This document shows, one piece after another, positions 7,477 to 15,004 of a stretch of 44,486 nucleotides of DNA. The stretch comes from Rhodospirillales bacterium (GTDB lineage Bacteria > Pseudomonadota > Alphaproteobacteria > Rhodospirillales > WMHbin7): assembly GCA_016215555.1 (NCBI GenBank), contig JACRJC010000038.1, positions 1 through 44,486 of the forward strand, in the 5' to 3' direction. A model generated the notes under the pieces. It had not been told where the DNA came from. It ran no database searches and saw nothing but the letters and a program-made list of their open reading frames with translations. Position 1 is the stretch's first letter; each line of letters begins with the position of its first letter. The translations under genes and the position numbers were made by a program.

Positions 7477-8844
7477 ATGAGCACCCCCTCCTCCTCCGCA
7501 TCCTTCACGGGCCTGGCCCGCAAGGGCATCACCCGCGGCAGCCGCCAAGCCAGGCATTTGAGCCAGGCGATCATCCTTGAAGAGACAGGAACCTCGGCCA
7601 TCGTGCGCCAGGCCACCTATTTGATCGGCGCCGCCGTCGCCGCCTTCATCGCCTGGGCGGCCCTGGCGCGCCTGGACGAAGTGGCCGTCACCAACGGCGA
7701 GGTCGTGCCCTCGTCGGCCGTGCAGACGATCCAGCATCTGGAAGGCGGCGTGGTTTCGGAAATCCTGGTCAAGGAGGGCCAACTGGTCGATGCCGGGCAA
7801 ATCCTGTTCCGTCTGGCGCCCAGGTCGGCGGCCTCGGAATTCGAGCAGATGAAGGCGCGCGAGGTCGGCCTGGCCCTTCGGGCCGAGCGCCTGAAGGCCT
7901 ATCTCGACAACCGCGATCCCGATTTCAGTTTCGCCGACGCCACCTATGCCCATCTGGTCGCCGATCAGAAATCGATCCTGCTGGCTCAGCGCGGGGCTCG
8001 CTCGTCGTCGCTGGCGGTCGCCAAGTCGCAAGTCGATCAGCGCCGTTCGGAAATCCGCCAGTACGAGGAAAGCATGAAAGGCCTGACCGAGCAGGTCAAG
8101 GTGCTGGAAGAGCTGGTGCGCATCCGCGGCCAGTTGGAAAAGGAAGGGCTGGTTTCCAGGGTGGTTTTCCTGGACACGCAGCGCTCCTACATCACCACCA
8201 GGGGCGACATGAACCGCATCGAACAGCAGTTGGCTGGCAGCCAACAAGCCTTGACGGAATCGGAAAACCGCCTGGCCAGCCAGGATGCGACCTTGAAGCA
8301 GGACGCATCGAACGAAATGGGCACCGTCACCAACGAACTGGCCCAGGTCCGCGAATCCCTGTCCAAGCTGGCCGACCGCGTCGAACGTTTGGATGTGCTG
8401 TCGCCCAAGAAGGGCCTGATCCAGGATTTGAAGATTCGCACCCTGGGCGCCGTCGTCACCCCTGGCGGCACCTTGTGCCAGGTGGTGCCGATCGACGACA
8501 AGCTGCAGCTTGAAGTCAAGATCCAAAGCCGCGACATCGGCCATATCGCGCCGGGCCAGAACGTCATCGTGAAAATGACCACCTACGACTTCTCGCGCTA
8601 CGGATCGATCCCCGGCAAGCTGGAATCGATCTCCCCCACCTCCTTCACCGACGAGAAGAGCAACACCTTCTACAAGGGCATCATCACGATGAACCGCAAC
8701 TATGTTGGCGACGTGCCCGGCGTCAACATCGTCCTGCCCGGCATGACGGCGCAGGCCGACATCGAAACCGGCGACAAGACTCTGCTGGAATATCTGTTGA
8801 AGCCGATCTTCGTCTCGCTCAAGAACTCGTTCCACGAGCGGTAA
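7477..8844 (+). CDS. HlyD-family membrane fusion protein of a type I secretion system
   Basis: 455 aa periplasmic adaptor linking the ABC exporter to an outer-membrane TolC channel. It has a cytoplasmic N-terminus, one membrane helix at about 46-64 (TYLIGAAVAAFIAWAALA), a biotinyl-lipoyl-like half motif (LEGGVVSEILVKEGQLVDAGQ), a long coiled-coil hairpin region (about 120-310) and a C-terminal beta-barrel/lipoyl portion ending GVNIVLPGMTAQADIETGDKT, typical of HlyD/PrtE proteins. GGAAG precedes the ATG by about 9 nt. It is the last gene of the regulator-exporter-adaptor operon and is followed by a hairpin terminator. Length and domain order are normal for the family. Confidence 0.93.
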   Translation: MSTPSSSASFTGLARKGITRGSRQARHLSQAIILEETGTSAIVRQATYLIGAAVAAFIAWAALARLDEVAVTNGEVVPSSAVQTIQHLEGGVVSEILVKEGQLVDAGQILFRLAPRSAASEFEQMKAREVGLALRAERLKAYLDNRDPDFSFADATYAHLVADQKSILLAQRGARSSSLAVAKSQVDQRRSEIRQYEESMKGLTEQVKVLEELVRIRGQLEKEGLVSRVVFLDTQRSYITTRGDMNRIEQQLAGSQQALTESENRLASQDATLKQDASNEMGTVTNELAQVRESLSKLADRVERLDVLSPKKGLIQDLKIRTLGAVVTPGGTLCQVVPIDDKLQLEVKIQSRDIGHIAPGQNVIVKMTTYDFSRYGSIPGKLESISPTSFTDEKSNTFYKGIITMNRNYVGDVPGVNIVLPGMTAQADIETGDKTLLEYLLKPIFVSLKNSFHER

Positions 8845-8861
8845 GCGCGTTCCTCGGAAGC

Positions 8862-8895
8862 AAAAAGGACGCCTTGCGAAGGCGGGCGCCTTTTT
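8862..8895. terminator. Bidirectional rho-independent terminator
   Basis: The plus strand reads AAAAAGG-AC-GCCTT-GCG-AAGGC-GGGCG-CCTTTTT. It has a perfect 5-bp inner stem with GCG loop, an outer AAAAAGG/CCTTTTT pairing, and T-runs in both orientations. It sits between the converging hlyD-like and parA-like genes and can serve both. Confidence 0.75.
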
Positions 8896-8916
8896 GTTAC
8901 CTGGATTGAAGCCGGC

Positions 8917-9783
8917 TTATCTTTGCCCCGGCTCTTCGATCATGCTGAGCCAGCTAGACGGCGTGACCAGTTCCTTGGCCTCGTCCTCGGCGGTGCTTTC
9001 GACATTGCGCAGACTGGAGCGCGACGCGTTGTAGATGCGCTGTTCGATCTCGCCGAGGGCCTTTTCATAGGCCTTGGCCGCCGGCGCATCGGGATGCAGC
9101 AGCACCAGCGGCATGTCGCTCTCCTCGGCCAAAGGAATGAGATTGTCGCCGGGAATGAAGGTCTGATAAACCTTGTCGCCGAACTCGGCCCGGATGATGT
9201 CGGCGGTGCGGCGCGACACTTCGTTGGAGTCGGGGCTGATCAAGAGAACGCCGTTGATGCGAAGGACGGGATTGATGCGCCTGGCCATGCGCCGCACATT
9301 GGCCCAGGTGGCATGCAGCCCGTCCTGGGCATGGCGATAGCAGAAGGTGGGAATCACCAGTTCGCCCGCCGCCACCAGCGCGTTGACCGAAGGCAGGCCC
9401 AAGGTGGGCGGGCAATCGATGACCACGTACTCGGCATCGGCGGAGGGAGATTCCAGGGCCCGGCGCAGAACCAGCTGCGGCTCGAGCACGCCCGACAGCG
9501 CCACGTCAAGACCCGACAGGTTGGGCGTCGAGGGCAGTATCCACAAATTATCCATGCAGGAGGTGCGGATCACTTCCTCGACGGTGGCGGCCTCGACCAA
9601 CAGGTCGTAGACGCCCTTCAAGGGCCGGGGCGCGATGCCGAAGGCCGCGGTGGCGTTGCCCTGGGCGTCCATATCGACCAGCAGCGTGCGATGGCCACGC
9701 CTTGCCCACAGCGCCGCCAAATTGACCGCCGTCGTCGTCTTGGCGACGCCGCCCTTCTGATTGAATACAGCCACGGTCGGCAT
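8917..9783 (-). CDS. Orphan ParA/MinD-family ATPase
   Basis: 288 aa. The N-terminus MPTVAVFNQKGGVAKTT carries the deviant Walker A of ParA (KGGVAKTT, residues 10-17), followed by LLVDMDAQGN (Walker A', binding the adenine nucleotide partner strand) and YVVIDCPPTLG (Walker B-like). AGGGAG lies 7 nt before the ATG. There is no parB gene or visible parS-like array nearby, so a role in chromosome or plasmid partition is not supported. Orphan ParA proteins often position cargoes such as secretion machines, chemoreceptor arrays or microcompartments. Its place between T1SS genes makes positioning of a surface machine conceivable, but that is inference. It converges on the HlyD gene. Confidence 0.88.
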   Translation of the reverse strand: MPTVAVFNQKGGVAKTTTAVNLAALWARRGHRTLLVDMDAQGNATAAFGIAPRPLKGVYDLLVEAATVEEVIRTSCMDNLWILPSTPNLSGLDVALSGVLEPQLVLRRALESPSADAEYVVIDCPPTLGLPSVNALVAAGELVIPTFCYRHAQDGLHATWANVRRMARRINPVLRINGVLLISPDSNEVSRRTADIIRAEFGDKVYQTFIPGDNLIPLAEESDMPLVLLHPDAPAAKAYEKALGEIEQRIYNASRSSLRNVESTAEDEAKELVTPSSWLSMIEEPGQR

Positions 9784-9869
9784 GTAGAATCTCCCTAGCC
9801 CCCCAGGTTCGAAGACATTTTGCCTCAGGAACGGTTCGAAAGCCAGCCGAGATCGTGTACAGTGCCCCC

Positions 9870-10787
9870 ATGGACGACGACAAGATCAGGGCGATACTAA
9901 AGCGCATTCCGCATCTGAGCGGCTGCGAGCCCTTGTCCATGAATTGGCGCCCCATCATCGGCGGCCAGCACAATACGGTTTTTCGCCTCGAGACGCCGGG
10001 CGGCAATTACGTGCTGCGTCTGGGCCGGCGCTTTCCCGACTTTCCCGAACATTACGGCGAGGAAGTCTACAATGCCCGTTTGGCCGCAGCCGCCGGACTG
10101 GCGCCGCAGATTCTGCATTTCGATCCCGACGACGGCACCATGCTGGTGCCCTTGATCGAGGGAACGACGATGGACGATTCCAAGTTCAAGGCTGCCGATG
10201 CGGTGAAACGCGCCGCGACCGCCTTGAAACGCCTGCATGCCGGCCCGCCCTTTCGGTCAACCTTCGACGTCTTCAAGCGCATCGACAAGCTGGAAAAGGA
10301 GGCCAGCGACGGCGGCGATCCCGCTTTCGCCAGCCTGATCGAGGTGCGCAAGGCCGTGGCAGGATTGAAACCGGCGCTTAAGCTGGACCAGGCCGAAATG
10401 GCGCCTTGCCACAATGATCCGGTGCCCGAGAACTATATCGATACCGGGGGGCGGATGATTCTGGTCGATTGGCAATGTTCCGGCCAGGCCGATCCGCATT
10501 GGGAAGTCGGCGCGCTGTCGGCGCAGTGCCGCTTCGACGACAGCCAGGACAAGGCGTTGATCGAAACCTATTTCGGAAGCCCGGATCATCCCGGCGTGGC
10601 GCGCATGCGCCTTTACAAGGTCGCCGTCAGCTACACCTGGCTGCTTTTCAATCTGGCCCGCTGGCAGAAGGACGAAGATCCCTACAAGCGTCGCCGCAAC
10701 GCCATCCACTGGCTGGGCCGCACGGAAACCCTGCTGGCCGGCCTCGATCAGAACGGCAAGGCCGCGACATCGAGCGACGGGCGGTAA
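9870..10787 (+). CDS. Choline/ethanolamine kinase-like phosphotransferase (APH fold)
   Basis: 305 aa from ATG 9870; an in-frame GTG at 9855 is possible. Neither start has a strong ribosome site. The protein kinase-like fold is visible as a Gly-rich N-lobe (PIIGGQHNTVFRLETPGG), the catalytic loop CHNDPVPENYI with the HxDxxxxN Brenner motif, and MILVDWQCSGQADPHWE as the metal-binding DFG equivalent. The last segment matches the choline kinase/LicA subset better than aminoglycoside kinases. The expected reaction is ATP-dependent phosphorylation of a small alcohol such as choline or ethanolamine for phospholipid or surface decoration. The substrate cannot be read from sequence. It diverges from parA and abuts a convergent coiled-coil gene with no gap. 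Confidence 0.8.
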   Translation: MDDDKIRAILKRIPHLSGCEPLSMNWRPIIGGQHNTVFRLETPGGNYVLRLGRRFPDFPEHYGEEVYNARLAAAAGLAPQILHFDPDDGTMLVPLIEGTTMDDSKFKAADAVKRAATALKRLHAGPPFRSTFDVFKRIDKLEKEASDGGDPAFASLIEVRKAVAGLKPALKLDQAEMAPCHNDPVPENYIDTGGRMILVDWQCSGQADPHWEVGALSAQCRFDDSQDKALIETYFGSPDHPGVARMRLYKVAVSYTWLLFNLARWQKDEDPYKRRRNAIHWLGRTETLLAGLDQNGKAATSSDGR

Positions 10788-11249
10788 TCAGCCGCCCTTG
10801 CGCCGCTTGCCTTCCTTCTTCTTCAGCATGGCGGAAATATTGCCGATGGCCTCGGAAATCTGCTGCTCGATTTCTGGCTCGACCGCCGCCGCCGGCGACA
10901 CCGGCGCTGGTGGCCGGGGCAGCGGCTTGGCCTTGGGCACGGGTTTCAGCTCCACCACCGGTTTTGGCGCCGGCTTGGGCGTCGGCTTGGTCAGCAGAAC
11001 CTGGCTTTTGATCGTGGCCTGACGGCGCACGGCGGGCGCCTCGCCCATCTTGCCCTCGATCCGCTTCAAGCTTTCGGTCTGGCGCTCGAGAAATTGAATC
11101 AGCAGGCTCAGCGTCTGACGCTGCAGATCGCGTTCCTGATGCAGGGCCTTGGCGACGGCCTCTTGTCCTTTTTCAAGCGCATCCATCCGCCCAGCCAGCG
11201 CCGTCAGGGCCAGGGCAATATCGTCCAGAATGGGGTCGGCGTCGCTCAT
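10788..11249 (-). CDS. Hypothetical coiled-coil protein with Pro/Ala/Lys-rich linker
   Basis: 153 aa, not assigned to a family. Residues 1-75 are predicted helical coiled coil (ILDDIALALTALAGRMDALEKGQ, then QRQTLSLLIQFLERQTESLKRIEGK). Residues 85-120 form a KPTPKPAPKP-type proline-rich linker. A short amphipathic helix and a very basic tail (KKKEGKRRKGG) end the protein. There is no signal peptide or membrane segment, so it is probably cytosolic. The basic tail could bind nucleic acid or membrane. It lies 20 bp downstream of the GlcNAc-transferase fusion gene on the same strand and is probably co-transcribed with it. Confidence 0.7.
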   Translation of the reverse strand: MSDADPILDDIALALTALAGRMDALEKGQEAVAKALHQERDLQRQTLSLLIQFLERQTESLKRIEGKMGEAPAVRRQATIKSQVLLTKPTPKPAPKPVVELKPVPKAKPLPRPPAPVSPAAAVEPEIEQQISEAIGNISAMLKKKEGKRRKGG

Positions 11250-11269
11250 CTTGGGGCTAGTCTAACCTG

Positions 11270-12883
11270 TCATTTCCGGAACTGCCAGATGCTCAATGTC
11301 TTCCCGGCGTCCGGGGCCTCGACAAAAATCTCGATGGGCTTGCCCAGGCCCCATCTCGGCTCCTCCAGGTTCAGCGCCCGCCAGCCGCCGGCCTTGACGT
11401 CCTGGGCCTGGGCCTTGGGCGCATGCGTGGCCAGGAGGAAACGGGCCTTGCTCCGACGAAACAGGTTCAACGCCTTGGCGGCCTCGGCATCGGTCAGATG
11501 GGTCAAGAGGTCGCGGCAAAGAATGGCGTCGGTCGGGATCATCAGGTCGCGGGTGACGTCGCCCGGCTTGAAGAACATGCTCCGCCGGTCACGATGCACC
11601 CGGGCATCGATGTCAATCTGCTCGTCCACGATGTCGATGCCGACATACAGATCGAGCCCCGACACCGCCTCGGCGATCCACACCGCGTCCCCGCAGCCGG
11701 CATCGGCCAGACTGCGGATGCCCAGACGTTTCAACGTCCCGGCCAGCCAGACCCGCAGCTTGCGGGTGGCGGCCAGGGTCGAGCCCCGGCCGGAATGGGT
11801 TTCGAAGGTGCCGTAGCCGTTGGTCTTCCAAAGATCGGTGAAGATGCGGCGCAGGGCCTCGCGCTCGGGATCGTAGGGGACCAGGGGAAACTGGCCCTCG
11901 ATGGCCGAAACGGCGATGGTCTTTCTTTCAAAGTCGATGCCGCTCAGGCGCTGATAATCCTCGAGCGAGCGCAGCGTTCCCAGTCCGAAACCGTCGATGT
12001 CTTTCAGCGCCTCGGCGTCCTGGCAAGGCTTGCTGCCGATCAGATGGGCGACGCGCGCGCGCGAACGCGCATTCAGCTTGGGCCAATCGCGATTGTCCAC
12101 CCAATGGGTCTTGCGCTTGGTGTGCTTGCCATAGGCGTGATAGAGCAGGACCTGGTTGGGTGCGAACAGATCCCAGCCATGCGTCCACAACCTCGCCGCC
12201 ATCGAGATTTCCTCGCCCTGGAAATAGATGAAGGGATCGTAGGGCACGTCTTGCAGAACCTGCGAGGAGGCGAAGGCGAAACCGGCCGCGTAGAGCATCG
12301 AGGGAATGGGCCGGGCCGGCGCGTCCTCGGGCTGCAGGGCCCGCGACTTGTTGACCTGCACGCTGGCCTCGTCGAAATAGCCGGCGCACAGCAGGGTCAC
12401 GGTGGGCGGGTTCAACTGATCGGGCGGCACGTAACCCGGCGGATAGGAGGTCAGCAGCGGCTTGGCGCCCGGACAGGCCTTCAACTGGGCGATCATCAAT
12501 TCGTCCCAGCCCTCGACGAAGCGCATGTGGCTGTCGATGTTCAGCACATATTCCTCGCCCTGCCACAGCCTGTGGGCCTGGGCCCGCGCCCAGCCCACGC
12601 CCTCGCTTTGCGAAACATGATAGGTGACGAGGCGGCATTGCTCGGGCCTGGGCGAGGGAATGTCGAAACAGTCGCTGTCTTCTTCCGGCACCACCTGCCA
12701 GCAGATGCCCACGAACAGCCGCTCGGGCTTGGCGGCCTTCTTGAACAGGTCCTGGACCGTCCATTGGCACTCGGAATCGCGATAGCTGGCGATGGAAACG
12801 AAGATCCGCTCCCCCAAGGCCACGGGCTTGGCGGCTCCGGCAGGGCGCTGCAAGATAACCCGGCTTGAAACGGTCGGCGCCAT
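11270..12883 (-). CDS. GlcNAc-transferase family (PF11397-like) glycosyltransferase fused to a SAM methyltransferase
   Basis: 537 aa from ATG 12883, preceded by GGGAGAG and AGGGGAG on the minus strand; the frame extends upstream to 12982 without added homology. Residues about 15-305 match the family related to the Dictyostelium Skp1 GlcNAc-transferase: IFVSIASYRDSECQWTVQDL, RLFVGICWQ, the metal-binding DSH in VLNIDSHMRF, and FIYFQGEEISMAARLWTHGWD. Residues about 365-537 form a Rossmann methyltransferase with the SAM motif LADAGCGDAVWIAEAV. Both activities on one chain suggest transfer of a sugar and methylation of the glycan or acceptor. Between T1SS genes, and near a protein rich in Thr, it is a candidate for modifying the secreted repeat protein. 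The acceptor is unproven; polysaccharide or lipid are alternatives. Confidence 0.8.
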   Translation of the reverse strand: MAPTVSSRVILQRPAGAAKPVALGERIFVSIASYRDSECQWTVQDLFKKAAKPERLFVGICWQVVPEEDSDCFDIPSPRPEQCRLVTYHVSQSEGVGWARAQAHRLWQGEEYVLNIDSHMRFVEGWDELMIAQLKACPGAKPLLTSYPPGYVPPDQLNPPTVTLLCAGYFDEASVQVNKSRALQPEDAPARPIPSMLYAAGFAFASSQVLQDVPYDPFIYFQGEEISMAARLWTHGWDLFAPNQVLLYHAYGKHTKRKTHWVDNRDWPKLNARSRARVAHLIGSKPCQDAEALKDIDGFGLGTLRSLEDYQRLSGIDFERKTIAVSAIEGQFPLVPYDPEREALRRIFTDLWKTNGYGTFETHSGRGSTLAATRKLRVWLAGTLKRLGIRSLADAGCGDAVWIAEAVSGLDLYVGIDIVDEQIDIDARVHRDRRSMFFKPGDVTRDLMIPTDAILCRDLLTHLTDAEAAKALNLFRRSKARFLLATHAPKAQAQDVKAGGWRALNLEEPRWGLGKPIEIFVEAPDAGKTLSIWQFRK

Positions 12884-13077
12884 TCTCCCCTGTCTCTCCC
12901 TTTCTTGGCCTGAACACAATATAGGGCATTGGCGGCATCCCTCCCAGCGCGAAATCGCCCCATGATTCAATGGTCTAGGCAATTTTTGCCTACTTTATCT
13001 TGAGTTTTTTTTAACTGTTCCACTGCAGAATGGAAGCTGAAGACATCCATCTGGATATGGAATTCGGGGATTTGAGC
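12884..13077. promoter_or_regulatory. Divergent promoter region of the glycosyltransferase and TolC-type genes
   Basis: This 194-bp gap is AT-rich around 12970-13020. It contains the palindrome TAGGCAA-TTT-TTGCCTA at 12976-12992 (perfect 7-bp arms), a possible operator, followed by a T8 tract at 13005-13012. I see no clear sigma-70 hexamers. Confidence 0.35.
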
Positions 13078-15000
13078 ATGGGCACACGCAGCTTCCGGTC
13101 GCTTTTAGCGCTCGCCGTCGGAACCGGACTTTTAGGCGTCGCCAGTCTGGTTCGCGCCGAGACGCTGGAAGAAGCGCTTTACAAGGCCTATCAGGCCAAC
13201 CCGCAGATTCGCGCCGCCCAGGCCTTGGTCCGCGCCACCGACGAGCTGGCGCCGCAGGCCCTGGCCAACTGGCGCCCGACCATCACGGCCAGCGCCGAAA
13301 CCGGCTGGGACAGAACGCTTTACGACAATACCAACACCACCGCCGACGCCACCAGCGAAACGCGCAATCCCAAAAGCGTCAAGCTGACCATCAACGAATA
13401 TCTCTATCGCGGCGGTCGCACCATCGCCGCCACCAATGTGGCCGAGAACAAGATTCTGGCCGAACGGGCGCGCTCGATGGTCACCGAAAGCGGCGTGCTG
13501 ACCGACACTGCCGCCGCCTATCTGCGCGTCCTCATGCAGCGTGAATTGCTGGCCATCACCAGCGAAAGCGAAAAGGGCATCGCCGACGAATTGGCCGGAA
13601 CGCGCCGGCGCTTCGACATGGGCGAACGCACCCGCACCGACATCAGCCAGGCCGAGACCCGCCACGCCAAGGCGGTGGCCGACCGCGTCAGCGCCGAATC
13701 CGATCTGGCGGTGGCCGAAGCCATGTATCGCGGCCTGGTCGGCAACGATGCCGGGCCGGTGGCGCAACCGACCTTCCCCGCCGCCCTGCCGGGCAAGCGC
13801 GAAACCGCCATCGCCCTGGCGCTCGATTCCAATTACGGCATCGCCGCCGCCATCTACGACGAGAAGGCGGCCCGGCACAATATCAAGCTGATGAGCGGCG
13901 AGCTGCTGCCCACGCTGGCCGTGCAAGGCACCGTCGCCCGCGACATCGAAACCAGCACCGCCAGCAGCCGCATCGACGATGCGGCGGTCAAGCTGGTGTT
14001 GTCGGTGCCGATCTATGACGGCGGCCTGGCCTATTCCAAGACCCGCCAGGCCCGGCAAAGCCACAGCCAATCCTCGATCACGCTGGAAAAGGCCAAACGC
14101 GACGCCGCCGAGGCCGCCGGCAAGGCCTGGGATTCGATGACGCTGGCCAAGGACCGCATCCGGGTCAACGAGGCCCGCGTCGCCTCGGCGGAAATCGCCC
14201 TGGCCAATGTCAGCCGCGAACAGTCCTTCGGTACCCGCTCGCTGATCGATGTGTTGGACGCCAGGCAGGATCTGCTGGACGGCAAGCAAGCGCTGGCCCG
14301 CGCCCGCAACGATCTGTATGTCGCCGCCTTCCAGGTCAAGCAGGCCATCGGCGAAATGACCGCTATCAAGCTGGCGCTGAACGAGCCGCATTACTCGACC
14401 CAGCCCCATTACGACCAGGTCCGCAACAAATGGGTTGGCGGAAAAAGTCAGATGGACAAGGAACGCGGCAATACGGTGGCCGTAACCCCCGATCCGCCGG
14501 CCCGCGAACCGGCGCCGCTGCCGGCCGACATCGCCCCCGCCTCGCCGAAAAGCCTCGAGGCGCCGACGGAAACGCCGATGGCCCTGGCCCCCGCCGCCGA
14601 GCCCTCGATCCCGGCCCCAGCCGCTCCGGAAACGACGACGACGGAGCCGATGGCCCGCCATCCCCTGCCCGCCAAGCCGGCCCCGACCGATATCGAGATG
14701 GCCCCCTTCGCGCCCGTCGAGGAAGCCGCCGCCAAACCTGCCGCCCCCGAAGCACCGGCCATGGCTGCGCCCCCGCCCGCCTCTGCCCCTGCCCCCGCAT
14801 CGCCAGCTACGGCTCCCGCCGCTCCGGCTCCTGCCAAGCCCGAGGCGCCGGCGGCCAGGGAAGAAGCGCCCGTGCCGCCGCCGACCAAGGCGGATGGCGG
14901 ACCGCAAATCCCGGCTCCGCCCAATCCGGCCAAGCCGCCCTCGGTCCTGCGCCGTTCGACCTCGCCTTTCATGGCGCAGTTGGACGCCGACCAGGACTGA
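13078..15000 (+). CDS. TolC-family outer-membrane channel with a long Pro/Ala-rich C-terminal tail
   Basis: 640 aa from ATG 13078 (GGGGA about 8 nt upstream), chosen because it places a Sec signal peptide at the N-terminus: RSFRSLLALAVGTGLLGVASLVRA then ETLEEAL. In-frame ATGs at 13030 and 13057 would bury it. Residues about 25-450 form the duplicated TolC/OEP unit (EEALYKAYQANPQIRAAQA; later FGTRSLIDVLDARQDLLDG), which makes the outer-membrane barrel and periplasmic tunnel of T1SS and efflux systems. From about residue 465 to the end the protein is almost wholly Pro/Ala/Glu, ending LRRSTSPFMAQLDADQD. Usual TolC proteins are about 430-500 aa, so this tail is extra. It is the likely outer-membrane partner of the exporter-adaptor pair 5 kb upstream, though it may also serve other pumps. 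Confidence 0.9.
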   Translation: MGTRSFRSLLALAVGTGLLGVASLVRAETLEEALYKAYQANPQIRAAQALVRATDELAPQALANWRPTITASAETGWDRTLYDNTNTTADATSETRNPKSVKLTINEYLYRGGRTIAATNVAENKILAERARSMVTESGVLTDTAAAYLRVLMQRELLAITSESEKGIADELAGTRRRFDMGERTRTDISQAETRHAKAVADRVSAESDLAVAEAMYRGLVGNDAGPVAQPTFPAALPGKRETAIALALDSNYGIAAAIYDEKAARHNIKLMSGELLPTLAVQGTVARDIETSTASSRIDDAAVKLVLSVPIYDGGLAYSKTRQARQSHSQSSITLEKAKRDAAEAAGKAWDSMTLAKDRIRVNEARVASAEIALANVSREQSFGTRSLIDVLDARQDLLDGKQALARARNDLYVAAFQVKQAIGEMTAIKLALNEPHYSTQPHYDQVRNKWVGGKSQMDKERGNTVAVTPDPPAREPAPLPADIAPASPKSLEAPTETPMALAPAAEPSIPAPAAPETTTTEPMARHPLPAKPAPTDIEMAPFAPVEEAAAKPAAPEAPAMAAPPPASAPAPASPATAPAAPAPAKPEAPAAREEAPVPPPTKADGGPQIPAPPNPAKPPSVLRRSTSPFMAQLDADQD

Positions 15001-15004
15001 TGAT

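Noticed and set aside
5807..7480. 557-codon plus-strand frame inside the ABC exporter gene
   Set aside because: It lies in another frame of a clear exporter and has the Arg/Gly/Pro/His-rich composition typical of out-of-frame GC-rich DNA.
5907..7616. 569-codon minus-strand frame opposite the exporter
   Set aside because: Antisense shadow with His/Asp/Gln-rich random composition. The plus strand shows Walker motifs and membrane helices.
8917..9783. Plasmid or chromosome partition locus (parAB)
   Set aside because: No ParB-like gene or parS-type repeats are near. All surrounding genes are chromosomal in character.
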